Source: Flavihumibacter sp. (GTDB lineage: Bacteria; Bacteroidota; Bacteroidia; Chitinophagales; Chitinophagaceae). From it: 6,908 nucleotides of DNA. Both the position numbers and the translations under genes were made by a program. Under the pieces are notes generated by a model. That model searched no databases. It saw nothing but the letters and a program-made list of their open reading frames with translations, and was not told the DNA's origin. Positions 1-6,249 of the stretch are shown here, piece by piece. Each line of letters begins with the position of its first letter. Positions within the stretch are counted from its first letter, which is position 1. The stretch covers positions 1 to 6,908 of the forward strand of contig JALOMU010000082.1 in NCBI GenBank assembly GCA_025455285.1, given 5' to 3'.

Positions 1-2
1 GA

Positions 3-2150
3 CTGATTGCCGCGATTGCATTTGAATCGGTAATCAAACTCGTAGCTTTTCTGGCAGCCGGCTTGTTTATAACTTATGGTGTATTCAATGGTTTTTCAGA
101 TCTGTTTCAGCAGGCTATTGCCCAACCCCGATTACAGCAGTTATTTACCCTTCAGGAAAACAATGCCTATACCAGTTGGTTTTCCATGCTGACACTCTCC
201 TTCTTCGCAATGCTTTTTCTGCCAAGACAGTTTCAGGTGAACGTGGTTGAAAACCTGGATGAAAACCATCTGAAAACAGCAAGCTGGGTATTTCCCCTTT
301 ATCTATTTGTGATCAACCTTTTTGTGATTCCAATAGCACTTGCAGGTTCTGTTCTGTATCCCGCCACTACTGTTAACCCAGACCTGTATGTATTGAATAT
401 TCCCCTTGACCAGGGAAAATACCTGCTAAGTCTGCTGATCTTTATCGGTGGTTTCTCTGCAGCAACGGGAATGATCATTGTAGAAACAATTGCGCTAACA
501 ACTATGATCAGTAACCACCTGGCGCTTCCCTTACTCTTTTCAACCAACCGGCTGCACCAGGAATCCAGGCGAAACCTTTCTGCTGTTGTACTTTGGGTGC
601 GAAGAGGAAGTATCCTGCTCGTAATTGGCCTGGCATTATTATACGATAAACTGGTAGCAGAACAATACAGCCTTGTATCCATTGGCCTTGTATCTTTTGC
701 GGCTGTTGCGCAGCTCGCACCTGCTGTACTGGGTGGCCTTTATTGGAAAGGGGCATCAAAAAATGGAGCACTGGCCGGATTAGCAGCCGGCTTCATCTGC
801 TGGATGTTCACCCTCTTGCTACCTTCCCTTGCAGGAGCAGGACTGCTGGATAAGACCATTGTAGAGAATGGATATTTCGGAGTTGCCTGGTTAAAACCGG
901 ACGCACTGTTCGGACTGAACTCCCTGGACCCGGTTTCTCACTCCTTATTCTGGAGCCTATTATTAAACAGCGGATTCTTTGTGCTGGTTTCCATCAATAG
1001 CCAGAAGGGTAGCAGGGAAACTTTCCAGGCAGAACTTTTTGTAGACTTTTTGAACAAAGAAAAATTTGAAGTTGAACCTGCCGTTTGGAAAAATACGGCC
1101 AGCCTGCCGGCACTCAGATTACTGCTGCAAAACTTTATCGGAACTGAAAGGACTGCAAGTCTTTTTCAGAAGTATGCAAACCGGCACCAAATTCCTCTGA
1201 ATACAACCACAGCAGACCCTCGTCTGGTGCAACTCACAGAAAAAATACTGGCCGGCGTAATTGGATCCGCATCCGCCCATATCCTGGTTTCACGCGTTGC
1301 CAAAGCGGAGGAACTGAGTATGGAGGAAGTATTGAATCTATTGCGGGAATCGCAACAGATCATGGAACTGAATAAAGAACTGAAAAGAAAATCAGTTGAA
1401 CTGACACGCGCAACAGAACAACTTTCTGCACTCAACCGACAATTGATGGCAATGGACGAAGTAAAAGATGAATTTCTTTATACAATAACGCATGAACTCC
1501 GGACTCCCCTTACCTCTATCCGGGCATTAACAGAACTGGTACACGATAATCCGGAAATGCCAGTAACTCAAAAGACTGAATTCCTGGCTGCTGTAGTTCG
1601 TGAAACAGAACGTTTGAGTCATTTGATTACCCAGGTTTTAAGTCTCGAACGATTTGAATCCGGCAAACATCCATTAGAGCTGCAAACCATCCGGATGAAT
1701 GATCTGATAGAGGAAACACTCACCGATATCCAGCAACTCGTTCAGCAGAAAAAACTGCGGCTGGAAAAACATATTGACAATCCTCTTCAGACTATTGAAC
1801 TGGACCCGGTGCTGATTCGCCAGGTTTTTTACAATTTGCTGTCAAATGCAATACGGTTCTCACCTGAGTCAGGCACAATTACTCTGGCAGCTGTAGTTTC
1901 CGGAGAATACCTGGAACTCTCTGTTGCTGACCAGGGCAAAGGAATACCGGAAGCAGCACTGGAACTCATATTCGATAAATTTTACCAGGTACCCAACCAA
2001 TCACTCAAAAAACCGGAAGGCAGCGGACTCGGACTTGCCATCTCAAAAAAAATAATTGAACTGCATGCCGGAAATATAAGAGCTGAAAACAAAGAAGAAG
2101 GAGGCGCCCGTTTTATCTTTATACTTCCATTTTCCCAACCAAACCTCTGA
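3..2150 (+). CDS. CbrA-like sensor histidine kinase with SSS transporter domain (5' end outside window)
   Basis: The reading frame is open from the left edge, so the true start lies upstream; the TTG at 63 is internal. About 715 residues are visible. Bases 3 to about 1010 encode the later membrane helices of a sodium:solute symporter (SSS) domain, with family-like stretches such as AFESVIKLVAFLA, LPRQFQVNVVE, GGFSAATGMIIVE and SIGLVSFAAVAQLAP. Bases 1104 to about 1365 resemble the STAC linker found between SSS and kinase domains (LLQNFIGTERTASLF, LAGVIGSASAHILVSRV). A heptad-like coiled coil follows, with no PAS domain visible before the kinase. The HisKA H-box is HELRTPLTSIR, with the phospho-accepting His at 1491-1493. 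The HATPase has N-box NLLSNAIRFSP (1833-1865), G1 DQGKGI (1929-1946), F-box IFDKFYQ and G2 GSGLGLAI (2019-2042). Known relatives such as Pseudomonas CbrA couple substrate transport or sensing to gene control. The ligand here cannot be read from sequence. The kinase presumably phosphorylates the receiver encoded immediately downstream. Confidence 0.93.
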   Translation: MIAAIAFESVIKLVAFLAAGLFITYGVFNGFSDLFQQAIAQPRLQQLFTLQENNAYTSWFSMLTLSFFAMLFLPRQFQVNVVENLDENHLKTASWVFPLYLFVINLFVIPIALAGSVLYPATTVNPDLYVLNIPLDQGKYLLSLLIFIGGFSAATGMIIVETIALTTMISNHLALPLLFSTNRLHQESRRNLSAVVLWVRRGSILLVIGLALLYDKLVAEQYSLVSIGLVSFAAVAQLAPAVLGGLYWKGASKNGALAGLAAGFICWMFTLLLPSLAGAGLLDKTIVENGYFGVAWLKPDALFGLNSLDPVSHSLFWSLLLNSGFFVLVSINSQKGSRETFQAELFVDFLNKEKFEVEPAVWKNTASLPALRLLLQNFIGTERTASLFQKYANRHQIPLNTTTADPRLVQLTEKILAGVIGSASAHILVSRVAKAEELSMEEVLNLLRESQQIMELNKELKRKSVELTRATEQLSALNRQLMAMDEVKDEFLYTITHELRTPLTSIRALTELVHDNPEMPVTQKTEFLAAVVRETERLSHLITQVLSLERFESGKHPLELQTIRMNDLIEETLTDIQQLVQQKKLRLEKHIDNPLQTIELDPVLIRQVFYNLLSNAIRFSPESGTITLAAVVSGEYLELSVADQGKGIPEAALELIFDKFYQVPNQSLKKPEGSGLGLAISKKIIELHAGNIRAENKEEGGARFIFILPFSQPNL

Positions 2151-2151
2151 C

Positions 2152-2520
2152 ATGCCGGGAAAAAAAATACTGGTAGTTGATGATGACCCATACATTCTGA
2201 TGTCACTTGAATTCCTGATGCAGAAAAACGGGTATTCGGTTATTGTTGCCCGAAACGGAACAGAAGCCCTTCAATTGGTTCAGCAGGAAATCCCAGATCT
2301 CGTGGTGCTCGACATCATGATGCCGGATATGGACGGCTATGCAATATGTGCGTTTATTAAAAAACAGCCTTCGCTCAAACACATTGTTGTTGTATTCTTA
2401 AGCGCTAAAACCCGGGAGTCCGACCAACAGAAAGGTCTCGAATTGGGTGCAGCAGCATTTATTTTTAAGCCTTTTTCAACCCGCTCTCTCATTAAAGAAA
2501 TAAATCAATTATTGCAATAA
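2152..2520 (+). CDS. Single-domain CheY-like response regulator receiver
   Basis: This 122-residue protein is one receiver domain with no DNA-binding or enzymatic output domain. The expected residues are all present: acidic pair Asp10/Asp11 (VVDDD), phospho-acceptor Asp54 (VVLDIMMPDMDG), switch Ser84 (FLSAKT) and Lys106 (IFKPF). The beta5-loop region reads GAAAFIFKPF. Its ATG begins one base after the stop of the sensor kinase gene, so the two are almost certainly co-transcribed, probably translationally coupled, and form a cognate pair. No Shine-Dalgarno sequence precedes the ATG. With no output domain it must act through protein contact, as a phosphorelay intermediate, or by feedback on the kinase. 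This differs from CbrB or CrbR, the known partners of CbrA-like kinases, which carry DNA-binding domains. The domain assignment is firm; the downstream target is unknown. Confidence 0.95.
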   Translation: MPGKKILVVDDDPYILMSLEFLMQKNGYSVIVARNGTEALQLVQQEIPDLVVLDIMMPDMDGYAICAFIKKQPSLKHIVVVFLSAKTRESDQQKGLELGAAAFIFKPFSTRSLIKEINQLLQ

Positions 2521-2523
2521 GTC

Positions 2524-2556
2524 TTTGTTAAATGCCTTAACAATTAGGTATCTTTC
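2524..2556 (+). promoter_or_regulatory. Candidate Bacteroidota promoter for the small membrane protein/SulP/anhydrase group
   Basis: TTTG at 2524-2527 fits the Bacteroidota -33 element. After 21 bases, TATCTTTC at 2549-2556 matches the -7 consensus TAnnTTTG at all but the last position. Transcription would start near 2560, giving a leader of about 20-25 bases before the ATG at 2583. The position, just after the receiver gene's stop, suits a new transcription unit. The match is by eye against the published consensus and no expression evidence is available. Confidence 0.5.
2525..2543. promoter_or_regulatory. Perfect 7-bp inverted repeat, possible operator
   Basis: TTGTTAA (2525-2531) and TTAACAA (2537-2543) are exact reverse complements separated by ATGCC. 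The repeat starts four bases after the receiver gene's stop. It overlaps the candidate -33 box and fills part of the spacer before the -7 box, where a dimeric regulator could block or help RNA polymerase. As a terminator it would be poor: the stem is AT-rich and no T-run follows. The symmetry is seen directly; the operator role is inferred. Confidence 0.4.
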
Positions 2557-2582
2557 GTGCTATTACTTTATTTTCGACCGCC

Positions 2583-2936
2583 ATGAAAAATAGACCCATA
2601 AAAGGATTACCGAAACTCTTCGGTTCAAAAATGCTGATTACCGGCATTATCCTGCTATTTATGGGTTTATTGGGTACAACGCTGATCATGCTACCGCTGG
2701 TTTCTAAACAAAACAAGTTCTGTATACTTAATTCCGTGGAAGAAGAAGCCGGTAGTAATAATCCAATTAACGAAGAACACAAGAATGGAAAAACATTCTC
2801 AGTTTGTAATCTGGATGTTTGCGCACTCTTAAGAACTGTTAGTGCAGAGGATATTCTACGAGTTGTTCCGGTATCCGAAAACCTTCCGGATGATCAACTC
2901 TCCCAAACCCTCATTCAGCCTCCGGATCAGGCCTGA
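2583..2936 (+). CDS. Uncharacterised small single-pass membrane protein
   Basis: I do not recognise this 117-residue protein. Its N-terminus is basic (Lys/Arg at 2, 4, 7, 11, 16), followed by one strongly hydrophobic segment at about residues 17-40 (MLITGIILLFMGLLGTTLIM and on to LPLV), then a polar tail of about 75 residues. By the positive-inside rule the tail would face the periplasm, with the hydrophobic stretch acting as a membrane anchor or an uncleaved signal. Three cysteines lie in the tail (47, 75, 80), the last two in VCNLDVC, so a disulfide or metal site is possible but unproven. The end of the tail is rich in Pro, Asp and Gln. A candidate promoter precedes the gene, and it sits 88 bases before the SulP transporter gene on the same strand, so they may share a transcript. 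Support comes from the promoter, the typical membrane topology and the lack of a better reading frame, not from a family match. Confidence 0.6.
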   Translation: MKNRPIKGLPKLFGSKMLITGIILLFMGLLGTTLIMLPLVSKQNKFCILNSVEEEAGSNNPINEEHKNGKTFSVCNLDVCALLRTVSAEDILRVVPVSENLPDDQLSQTLIQPPDQA

Positions 2937-3024
2937 ACCTTTTATTAAAGTTTTATACGGTACCCTACCCCTTCCCTGCTGAAGACTGGTTCGCCCTTTC
3001 ATTTATTCGAAACAATCAACCTGT

Positions 3025-4593
3025 ATGTCCAAACGTTTACAAAATCCGTTTGGGAATCTTTCGTCAGATATCCCATCCTCTATCGTAGTTTTTTTAGTTG
3101 CTCTTCCACTTTGCCTTGGTATTGCGCTGGGCTCCAATGCCCCCCTGTTTTCAGGTATCATCGCCGGAGTAGTGGGTGGTATTGTAATTGGTGCTCTTAG
3201 TGGCTCTCAGCTTAGTGTTAGCGGTCCGGCTGCAGGATTAACAGCAATTGTAGTGGCAGCACTCGCTAAACTGCCAAGCTTTGAAGCTTTTCTTGTTAGT
3301 GTGGTAATTGCCGGAGTTTTACAAATCATTCTCGGATATCTGAAAGCAGGGGTACTGGGCGATTATATACCAGGGGCTGTCATCAAAGCAATGCTGGCAG
3401 CTATCGGTTTGATCCTCATTTTGAAACAGTTACCTCACCTGGTTGGCTACGATGCTGATTTCGAAGGGGATGAAAGCTTCCGGCAGCCAGATGGCTCCAA
3501 TACGTTTACAGGAATATTCAATTCTCTGAACCATATCATACCAGGAGCAGCCCTCATTGGTATCAGTTCTCTTCTGATCCACATTGTTTGGGACAAATAC
3601 GTGGTGAAAATCGGCAAATTTATGCAGCTGATCCCTGCCCCGTTAATAGTAGTGTTGTTGGGGGTAGCAATCAACCAGTTCTTCATCGCATCTCAATCAG
3701 CACTCGTACTGCCAGACCATACCCTGGTGAATATTCCAAAAGCCGGGACTATTGAAGAGTTTGTTAGCTTTTTTCAATTCCCGGATTTTAGTCATATCTC
3801 AAATTATAATGTATGGGTTGTTGCATTTACGCTTGCCATCGTAGCAAGCCTGGAAACCTTATTAAATATCGAAGCATCAGATGAATTGGATCCTTACCAG
3901 CGTGTAACCCCAACCAACCGCGAATTAAAGGCCCAGGGAATTGGCAACCTGCTGTCCGGATTCATTGGTGGCCTGCCCATCACTTCCGTAATTGTAAGAA
4001 CTTCAGCAAACGTTAATGCCGGTGCCAAAACCAAAATGTCGGCAATCCTTCATGGTTTATTGTTACTGCTCTGCGTGGCATTTATCCCCAATATTCTGAA
4101 TATGATTCCGTTGCCTGCCCTGGCAGCTGTACTTATTTATACCGGTTTCAAACTGGCGAAACCTTCGATTTTTAAAAAATTCTATCAAAAAGGCTGGGAC
4201 CAGTTTGTTCCCTTCATTGTTACAATTATTGCCATCCTGCTTACCGATCTGCTGAAAGGCATCCTGGTTGGCTGTGTAGTGGGGTTATTCTTTGTACTAC
4301 GCAGTAATTTCCGCTCAGCAGTTTTTGTGGTAAACGACGATAAGAACTATCTTTTCCGCCTGAGAAAAGATGTTTCCTTCCTCAACAAACCAATCATCAA
4401 ACACAAATTGGCCAAAGTTCCGGAAGACTCCTTTGTGCTGATTGACGCCACACGTGCCGACTTTCTCGACAAGGATGTAGTGGAAGTGATTGAAGATTTT
4501 ATTATCAGTGCCCCCTTAAAAAACATTACTGTTCAGCTTAAAAAAAGTGCGAATAAAGAACAGGGATTCTCTAACCATTCAGAAACCATTTAA
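3025..4593 (+). CDS. SulP-family inorganic anion transporter with C-terminal STAS domain, probable bicarbonate transporter
   Basis: This 522-residue inner-membrane protein belongs to the SulP/SLC26 family, which moves sulfate, bicarbonate or other anions, often coupled to Na+ or H+. The membrane domain spans about residues 12-430. It opens with the family-typical DIPSSIVVFLVALPLCLGIA, then GSQLSVSGPAAGLTA, the region that lines the anion site in known structures. Later come ASLETLLNIEASDELDP and GGLPITSVIVRTSANVNAGA, both typical of the family. The last 85 or so residues form a short STAS domain (FVLIDATRADFLDKDVVEVIEDF begins near residue 470), a cytosolic regulatory module. The beta-carbonic anhydrase gene starts 11 bases after the stop, so the two are very likely one operon. 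That pairing, and known natural SulP-anhydrase fusions, favour bicarbonate as substrate. Sequence alone does not exclude sulfate. No Shine-Dalgarno sequence or clear TAnnTTTG lies directly upstream, so expression may depend on the promoter before the small gene. Confidence 0.93.
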   Translation: MSKRLQNPFGNLSSDIPSSIVVFLVALPLCLGIALGSNAPLFSGIIAGVVGGIVIGALSGSQLSVSGPAAGLTAIVVAALAKLPSFEAFLVSVVIAGVLQIILGYLKAGVLGDYIPGAVIKAMLAAIGLILILKQLPHLVGYDADFEGDESFRQPDGSNTFTGIFNSLNHIIPGAALIGISSLLIHIVWDKYVVKIGKFMQLIPAPLIVVLLGVAINQFFIASQSALVLPDHTLVNIPKAGTIEEFVSFFQFPDFSHISNYNVWVVAFTLAIVASLETLLNIEASDELDPYQRVTPTNRELKAQGIGNLLSGFIGGLPITSVIVRTSANVNAGAKTKMSAILHGLLLLLCVAFIPNILNMIPLPALAAVLIYTGFKLAKPSIFKKFYQKGWDQFVPFIVTIIAILLTDLLKGILVGCVVGLFFVLRSNFRSAVFVVNDDKNYLFRLRKDVSFLNKPIIKHKLAKVPEDSFVLIDATRADFLDKDVVEVIEDFIISAPLKNITVQLKKSANKEQGFSNHSETI

Positions 4594-4604
4594 AATCAGT
4601 AAAT

Positions 4605-5237
4605 ATGAAACAATACGAAAAACTATTACTTGAAAACAAAGCCTGGGCAGCAGAAGCGGTTGAAGATGACCCGGATTTTTTTAAACGCCTGGAGAATATT
4701 CAGCGCCCGGATTTCCTTTGGATCGGCTGCAGCGATAGCCGGGTACCTGCCAATGAAATTACCAACACCCAGCCGGGTGAGATCTTCGTACACAGAAATA
4801 TCGCCAACATGGTGGTACACACTGATCTTAATCTTTTGAGTGTACTAGAATATGCCGTGGTTCATCTGAAAGTGAAACATGTGATCGTTTGCGGTCATTA
4901 TGGTTGCGGTGGCGTAAAAGCAGCCATGACCCAACATAATTTTGGTATCATCAACAAATGGCTCAGAAATATTAAAGATGTTTACCGATTCCACCGGGAT
5001 GAAATCGATGCCATTCCAGATGAAGAAGAAAGAACCAATCGCCTGGTAGAACTAAATGTGATTGAAGGAGTAATGAATCTCGCTAAAACATCCATCATTC
5101 AGAAAGCCTGGAAGTACAACCAGCAACCGCATCTGCATGGTTGGGTGTACGGACTGAAAGACGGCTTGATCAAACCTGTATTTGAAATGCCGGCCAATAC
5201 ACATATTGATAGCATCTATGAGTATGATGACTTATAA
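4605..5237 (+). CDS. can: Beta-class carbonic anhydrase
   Basis: This 210-residue cytosolic zinc enzyme interconverts CO2 and bicarbonate. The zinc ligands are Cys42 (WIGCSDSRVP), His98 and Cys101 (CGHYGCGG), and the catalytic Asp44/Arg46 dyad is intact. The numbering and surrounding sequence match the E. coli Can type: IFVHRNIAN at 60-68 and SVLEYAVVHLKVKHVIVCGH at 79-98. Length is near the usual 200-220 residues and the C-terminal LHGWVYGLKDG segment is present, so the enzyme looks complete and active. An A-rich 11-base gap (ATCAGTAAAT) separates it from the SulP stop, indicating co-transcription. The likely joint role is to equilibrate imported bicarbonate with CO2 for carboxylases, or to manage pH and CO2. 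Many enzymes of this class are allosterically bicarbonate-inhibited, but I did not establish that here. Confidence 0.96.
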   Translation: MKQYEKLLLENKAWAAEAVEDDPDFFKRLENIQRPDFLWIGCSDSRVPANEITNTQPGEIFVHRNIANMVVHTDLNLLSVLEYAVVHLKVKHVIVCGHYGCGGVKAAMTQHNFGIINKWLRNIKDVYRFHRDEIDAIPDEEERTNRLVELNVIEGVMNLAKTSIIQKAWKYNQQPHLHGWVYGLKDGLIKPVFEMPANTHIDSIYEYDDL

Positions 5238-5242
5238 TTCTG

Positions 5243-5250
5243 TAGGTTTG
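5243..5250 (+). promoter_or_regulatory. TAnnTTTG -7 element before gldA
   Basis: TAGGTTTG is a perfect match to the Bacteroidota -7 consensus and ends 7 bases before the gldA ATG at 5258. If used, transcription would start around 5254, giving an almost leaderless mRNA. No clear TTTG is seen at the expected -33 distance, which falls within the end of the carbonic anhydrase gene. The 20-base gap also allows readthrough from the anhydrase operon. Confidence 0.4.
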
Positions 5251-5257
5251 TTGAACT

Positions 5258-6166
5258 ATGTCAATCGCGGTTCAGTCTCTCAAGAAAGTTTATGGTCAGC
5301 AAACAGCTGTCAATAATATCTCCTTCTCTGTAAATCAGGGAGAAATAGTTGGATTTCTCGGCCCAAATGGTGCCGGGAAATCCACTACTATGAAAATCCT
5401 TACCGGTTACCTGCAACCCGATGGTGGCACTGCCCTGATTGCAGGTATGGATGTTACAAAAGATCCCCTCGCTACCAAATCCAAGATCGGTTACCTACCT
5501 GAATCCAACCCGCTCTATTATGATATGTATGTGCGGGAATACCTTCAGTTTATGGCGGAAGTACATGGTATAGCCGATAAAAAAGGTCGTATCAATACCG
5601 TTATCAACCAGGTCGGACTAACACCGGAAAGTCATAAAAAAATTGGACAGCTTTCCAAAGGTTACAAACAACGGGTTGGACTGGCGGCAGCTTTGATACA
5701 TGATCCGGAAGTATTGATTTTGGATGAACCCACCACTGGTCTCGATCCCAACCAGATAATTGAAATACGGGAAGTCATCCGTTCACTCGGAGCCCAAAAA
5801 ACCATCCTCTTTTCCACTCACATCCTTCAGGAAGTAGAAGCCGTCTGTAGCCGGGTGATCATCATAAATAAGGGGAATCTTATCGTCGATAACAATTTGA
5901 AAGACCTTCAGTCTAGCCACAGCAAACCAGTGATTCGTGTTCAATTCAAAGAGGCCCTCGAAGCTCAATGGCTGGAAAGAGCGGTTACCAGCCTGAAAGA
6001 ATTGCAGAAAATCAATGCATTTGAATGGCAATTGGAAGCGACCGATCCTGTAGAGGCAAAAAAACAACTACTGGCCCTCAGCGTTGAACAAAACCTGAAC
6101 ATCGTTTCACTCCAAAGCAGCGACCAAAGCCTGGAAGATGTATTCCGCTCCCTTACAAATTCTTAA
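5258..6166 (+). CDS. gldA: Gliding motility-associated ABC transporter ATP-binding subunit GldA
   Basis: This 302-residue protein is a complete ABC ATPase: Walker A GPNGAGKST (35-43), ABC signature LSKGYKQRV (132-140), Walker B VLILDEP (152-158), D-loop GLDPNQ (161-166) and H-loop STH (186-188). The Q-loop position is Glu82 within IGYLPESNPLYYDMYVREYL, as in GldA and related ABC-2 ATPases that carry YLPE. That stretch together with SHKKIGQLSKGYKQRVGLA is strongly GldA-like. The last 85 residues form the C-terminal extension, ending LEDVFRSLT. In Flavobacterium johnsoniae GldA works with the membrane proteins GldF and GldG and was first found through gliding defects. Homologues also occur in non-gliding Bacteroidota, so motility cannot be inferred. 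No gldF or gldG lies in the window, which is compatible with gldA being unlinked from them. The ATG at 5258 follows a -7 element closely and lies 20 bases after the anhydrase stop. A different ABC-2 exporter ATPase is the main alternative. Confidence 0.88.
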   Translation: MSIAVQSLKKVYGQQTAVNNISFSVNQGEIVGFLGPNGAGKSTTMKILTGYLQPDGGTALIAGMDVTKDPLATKSKIGYLPESNPLYYDMYVREYLQFMAEVHGIADKKGRINTVINQVGLTPESHKKIGQLSKGYKQRVGLAAALIHDPEVLILDEPTTGLDPNQIIEIREVIRSLGAQKTILFSTHILQEVEAVCSRVIIINKGNLIVDNNLKDLQSSHSKPVIRVQFKEALEAQWLERAVTSLKELQKINAFEWQLEATDPVEAKKQLLALSVEQNLNIVSLQSSDQSLEDVFRSLTNS

Positions 6167-6237
6167 CTCCATCTTCCTTTCCTCCATTCCTCCGTTCCTC
6201 CATCTTCCTTTCCTCCATCTTCCATTCTTCCATTCCT
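6167..6237. repeat. Pyrimidine-rich tandem-like repeat tract between gldA and korA
   Basis: The tract begins directly after the gldA stop and runs to the korA -7 box. On the + strand 64 of 71 bases are C or T; the exceptions are six A, each in a CCAT context, and one G at 6194. It is built from CTCCAT, CTTCC and TTCCATTC variants. A 21-base segment occurs exactly twice, at 6167-6187 and 6198-6218 (31-base offset), and TTCCATTC is repeated in tandem at 6220-6227 and 6228-6235. It has no inverted symmetry, so it is neither a terminator nor a CRISPR array. The opposite strand is a GGA-rich purine tract. The function is unknown. Confidence 0.85.
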
Positions 6238-6245
6238 TACCTTTG
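6238..6245 (+). promoter_or_regulatory. TAnnTTTG -7 element before korA
   Basis: TACCTTTG is a perfect Bacteroidota -7 box, followed by CACC and then the ATG at 6250. The predicted transcription start falls at about 6249, at the start codon itself, implying a leaderless mRNA. No TTTG lies at the expected -33 position, which is inside the pyrimidine-rich tract, so recognition would rely on the -7 box or an unusual upstream element. Confidence 0.55.
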
Positions 6246-6249
6246 CACC

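Noticed and set aside
63..65. TTG as the start codon of the sensor kinase gene
   Set aside because: The frame stays open to the left edge and the upstream residues (AFESVIKLVAFLA) are typical SSS sequence, so the start lies outside the window.
299..771. Minus-strand reading frames (299-682 and 508-771) opposite the symporter domain
   Set aside because: They lie fully within the well-supported sensor kinase gene and have low-complexity or arbitrary composition with no recognisable motif; shadows of the + strand gene.
2537..2782. Minus-strand frame opposite the start of the small membrane protein gene
   Set aside because: The + strand gene has a promoter-like segment and a coherent basic N-terminus plus membrane segment; the minus frame shows no domain and would run into the receiver gene's 3' side with no support.
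2939..2950. Short hairpin CTTT-TATT-AAAG followed by TTTT, as a terminator after the small gene
   Set aside because: The stem is only four AT-rich pairs and would not be stable; chance symmetry in AT-rich sequence is likely.
4630..4839. Second + strand reading frame inside the carbonic anhydrase gene
   Set aside because: The overlapping frame encodes the intact zinc and catalytic residues of the enzyme; the alternative shows no recognisable feature.
5783..6067. Minus-strand reading frame opposite the gldA C-terminal half
   Set aside because: Contained within gldA, no motif and no promoter-like sequence; a shadow frame.
6167..6237. Repeat tract as a CRISPR array or as an N-terminal extension of korA
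   Set aside because: The repeats lack regular repeat-spacer spacing and there are no cas genes; in frame with korA the tract contains no ATG or GTG and would encode low-complexity Ser/Pro/Leu, unlike KorA proteins.
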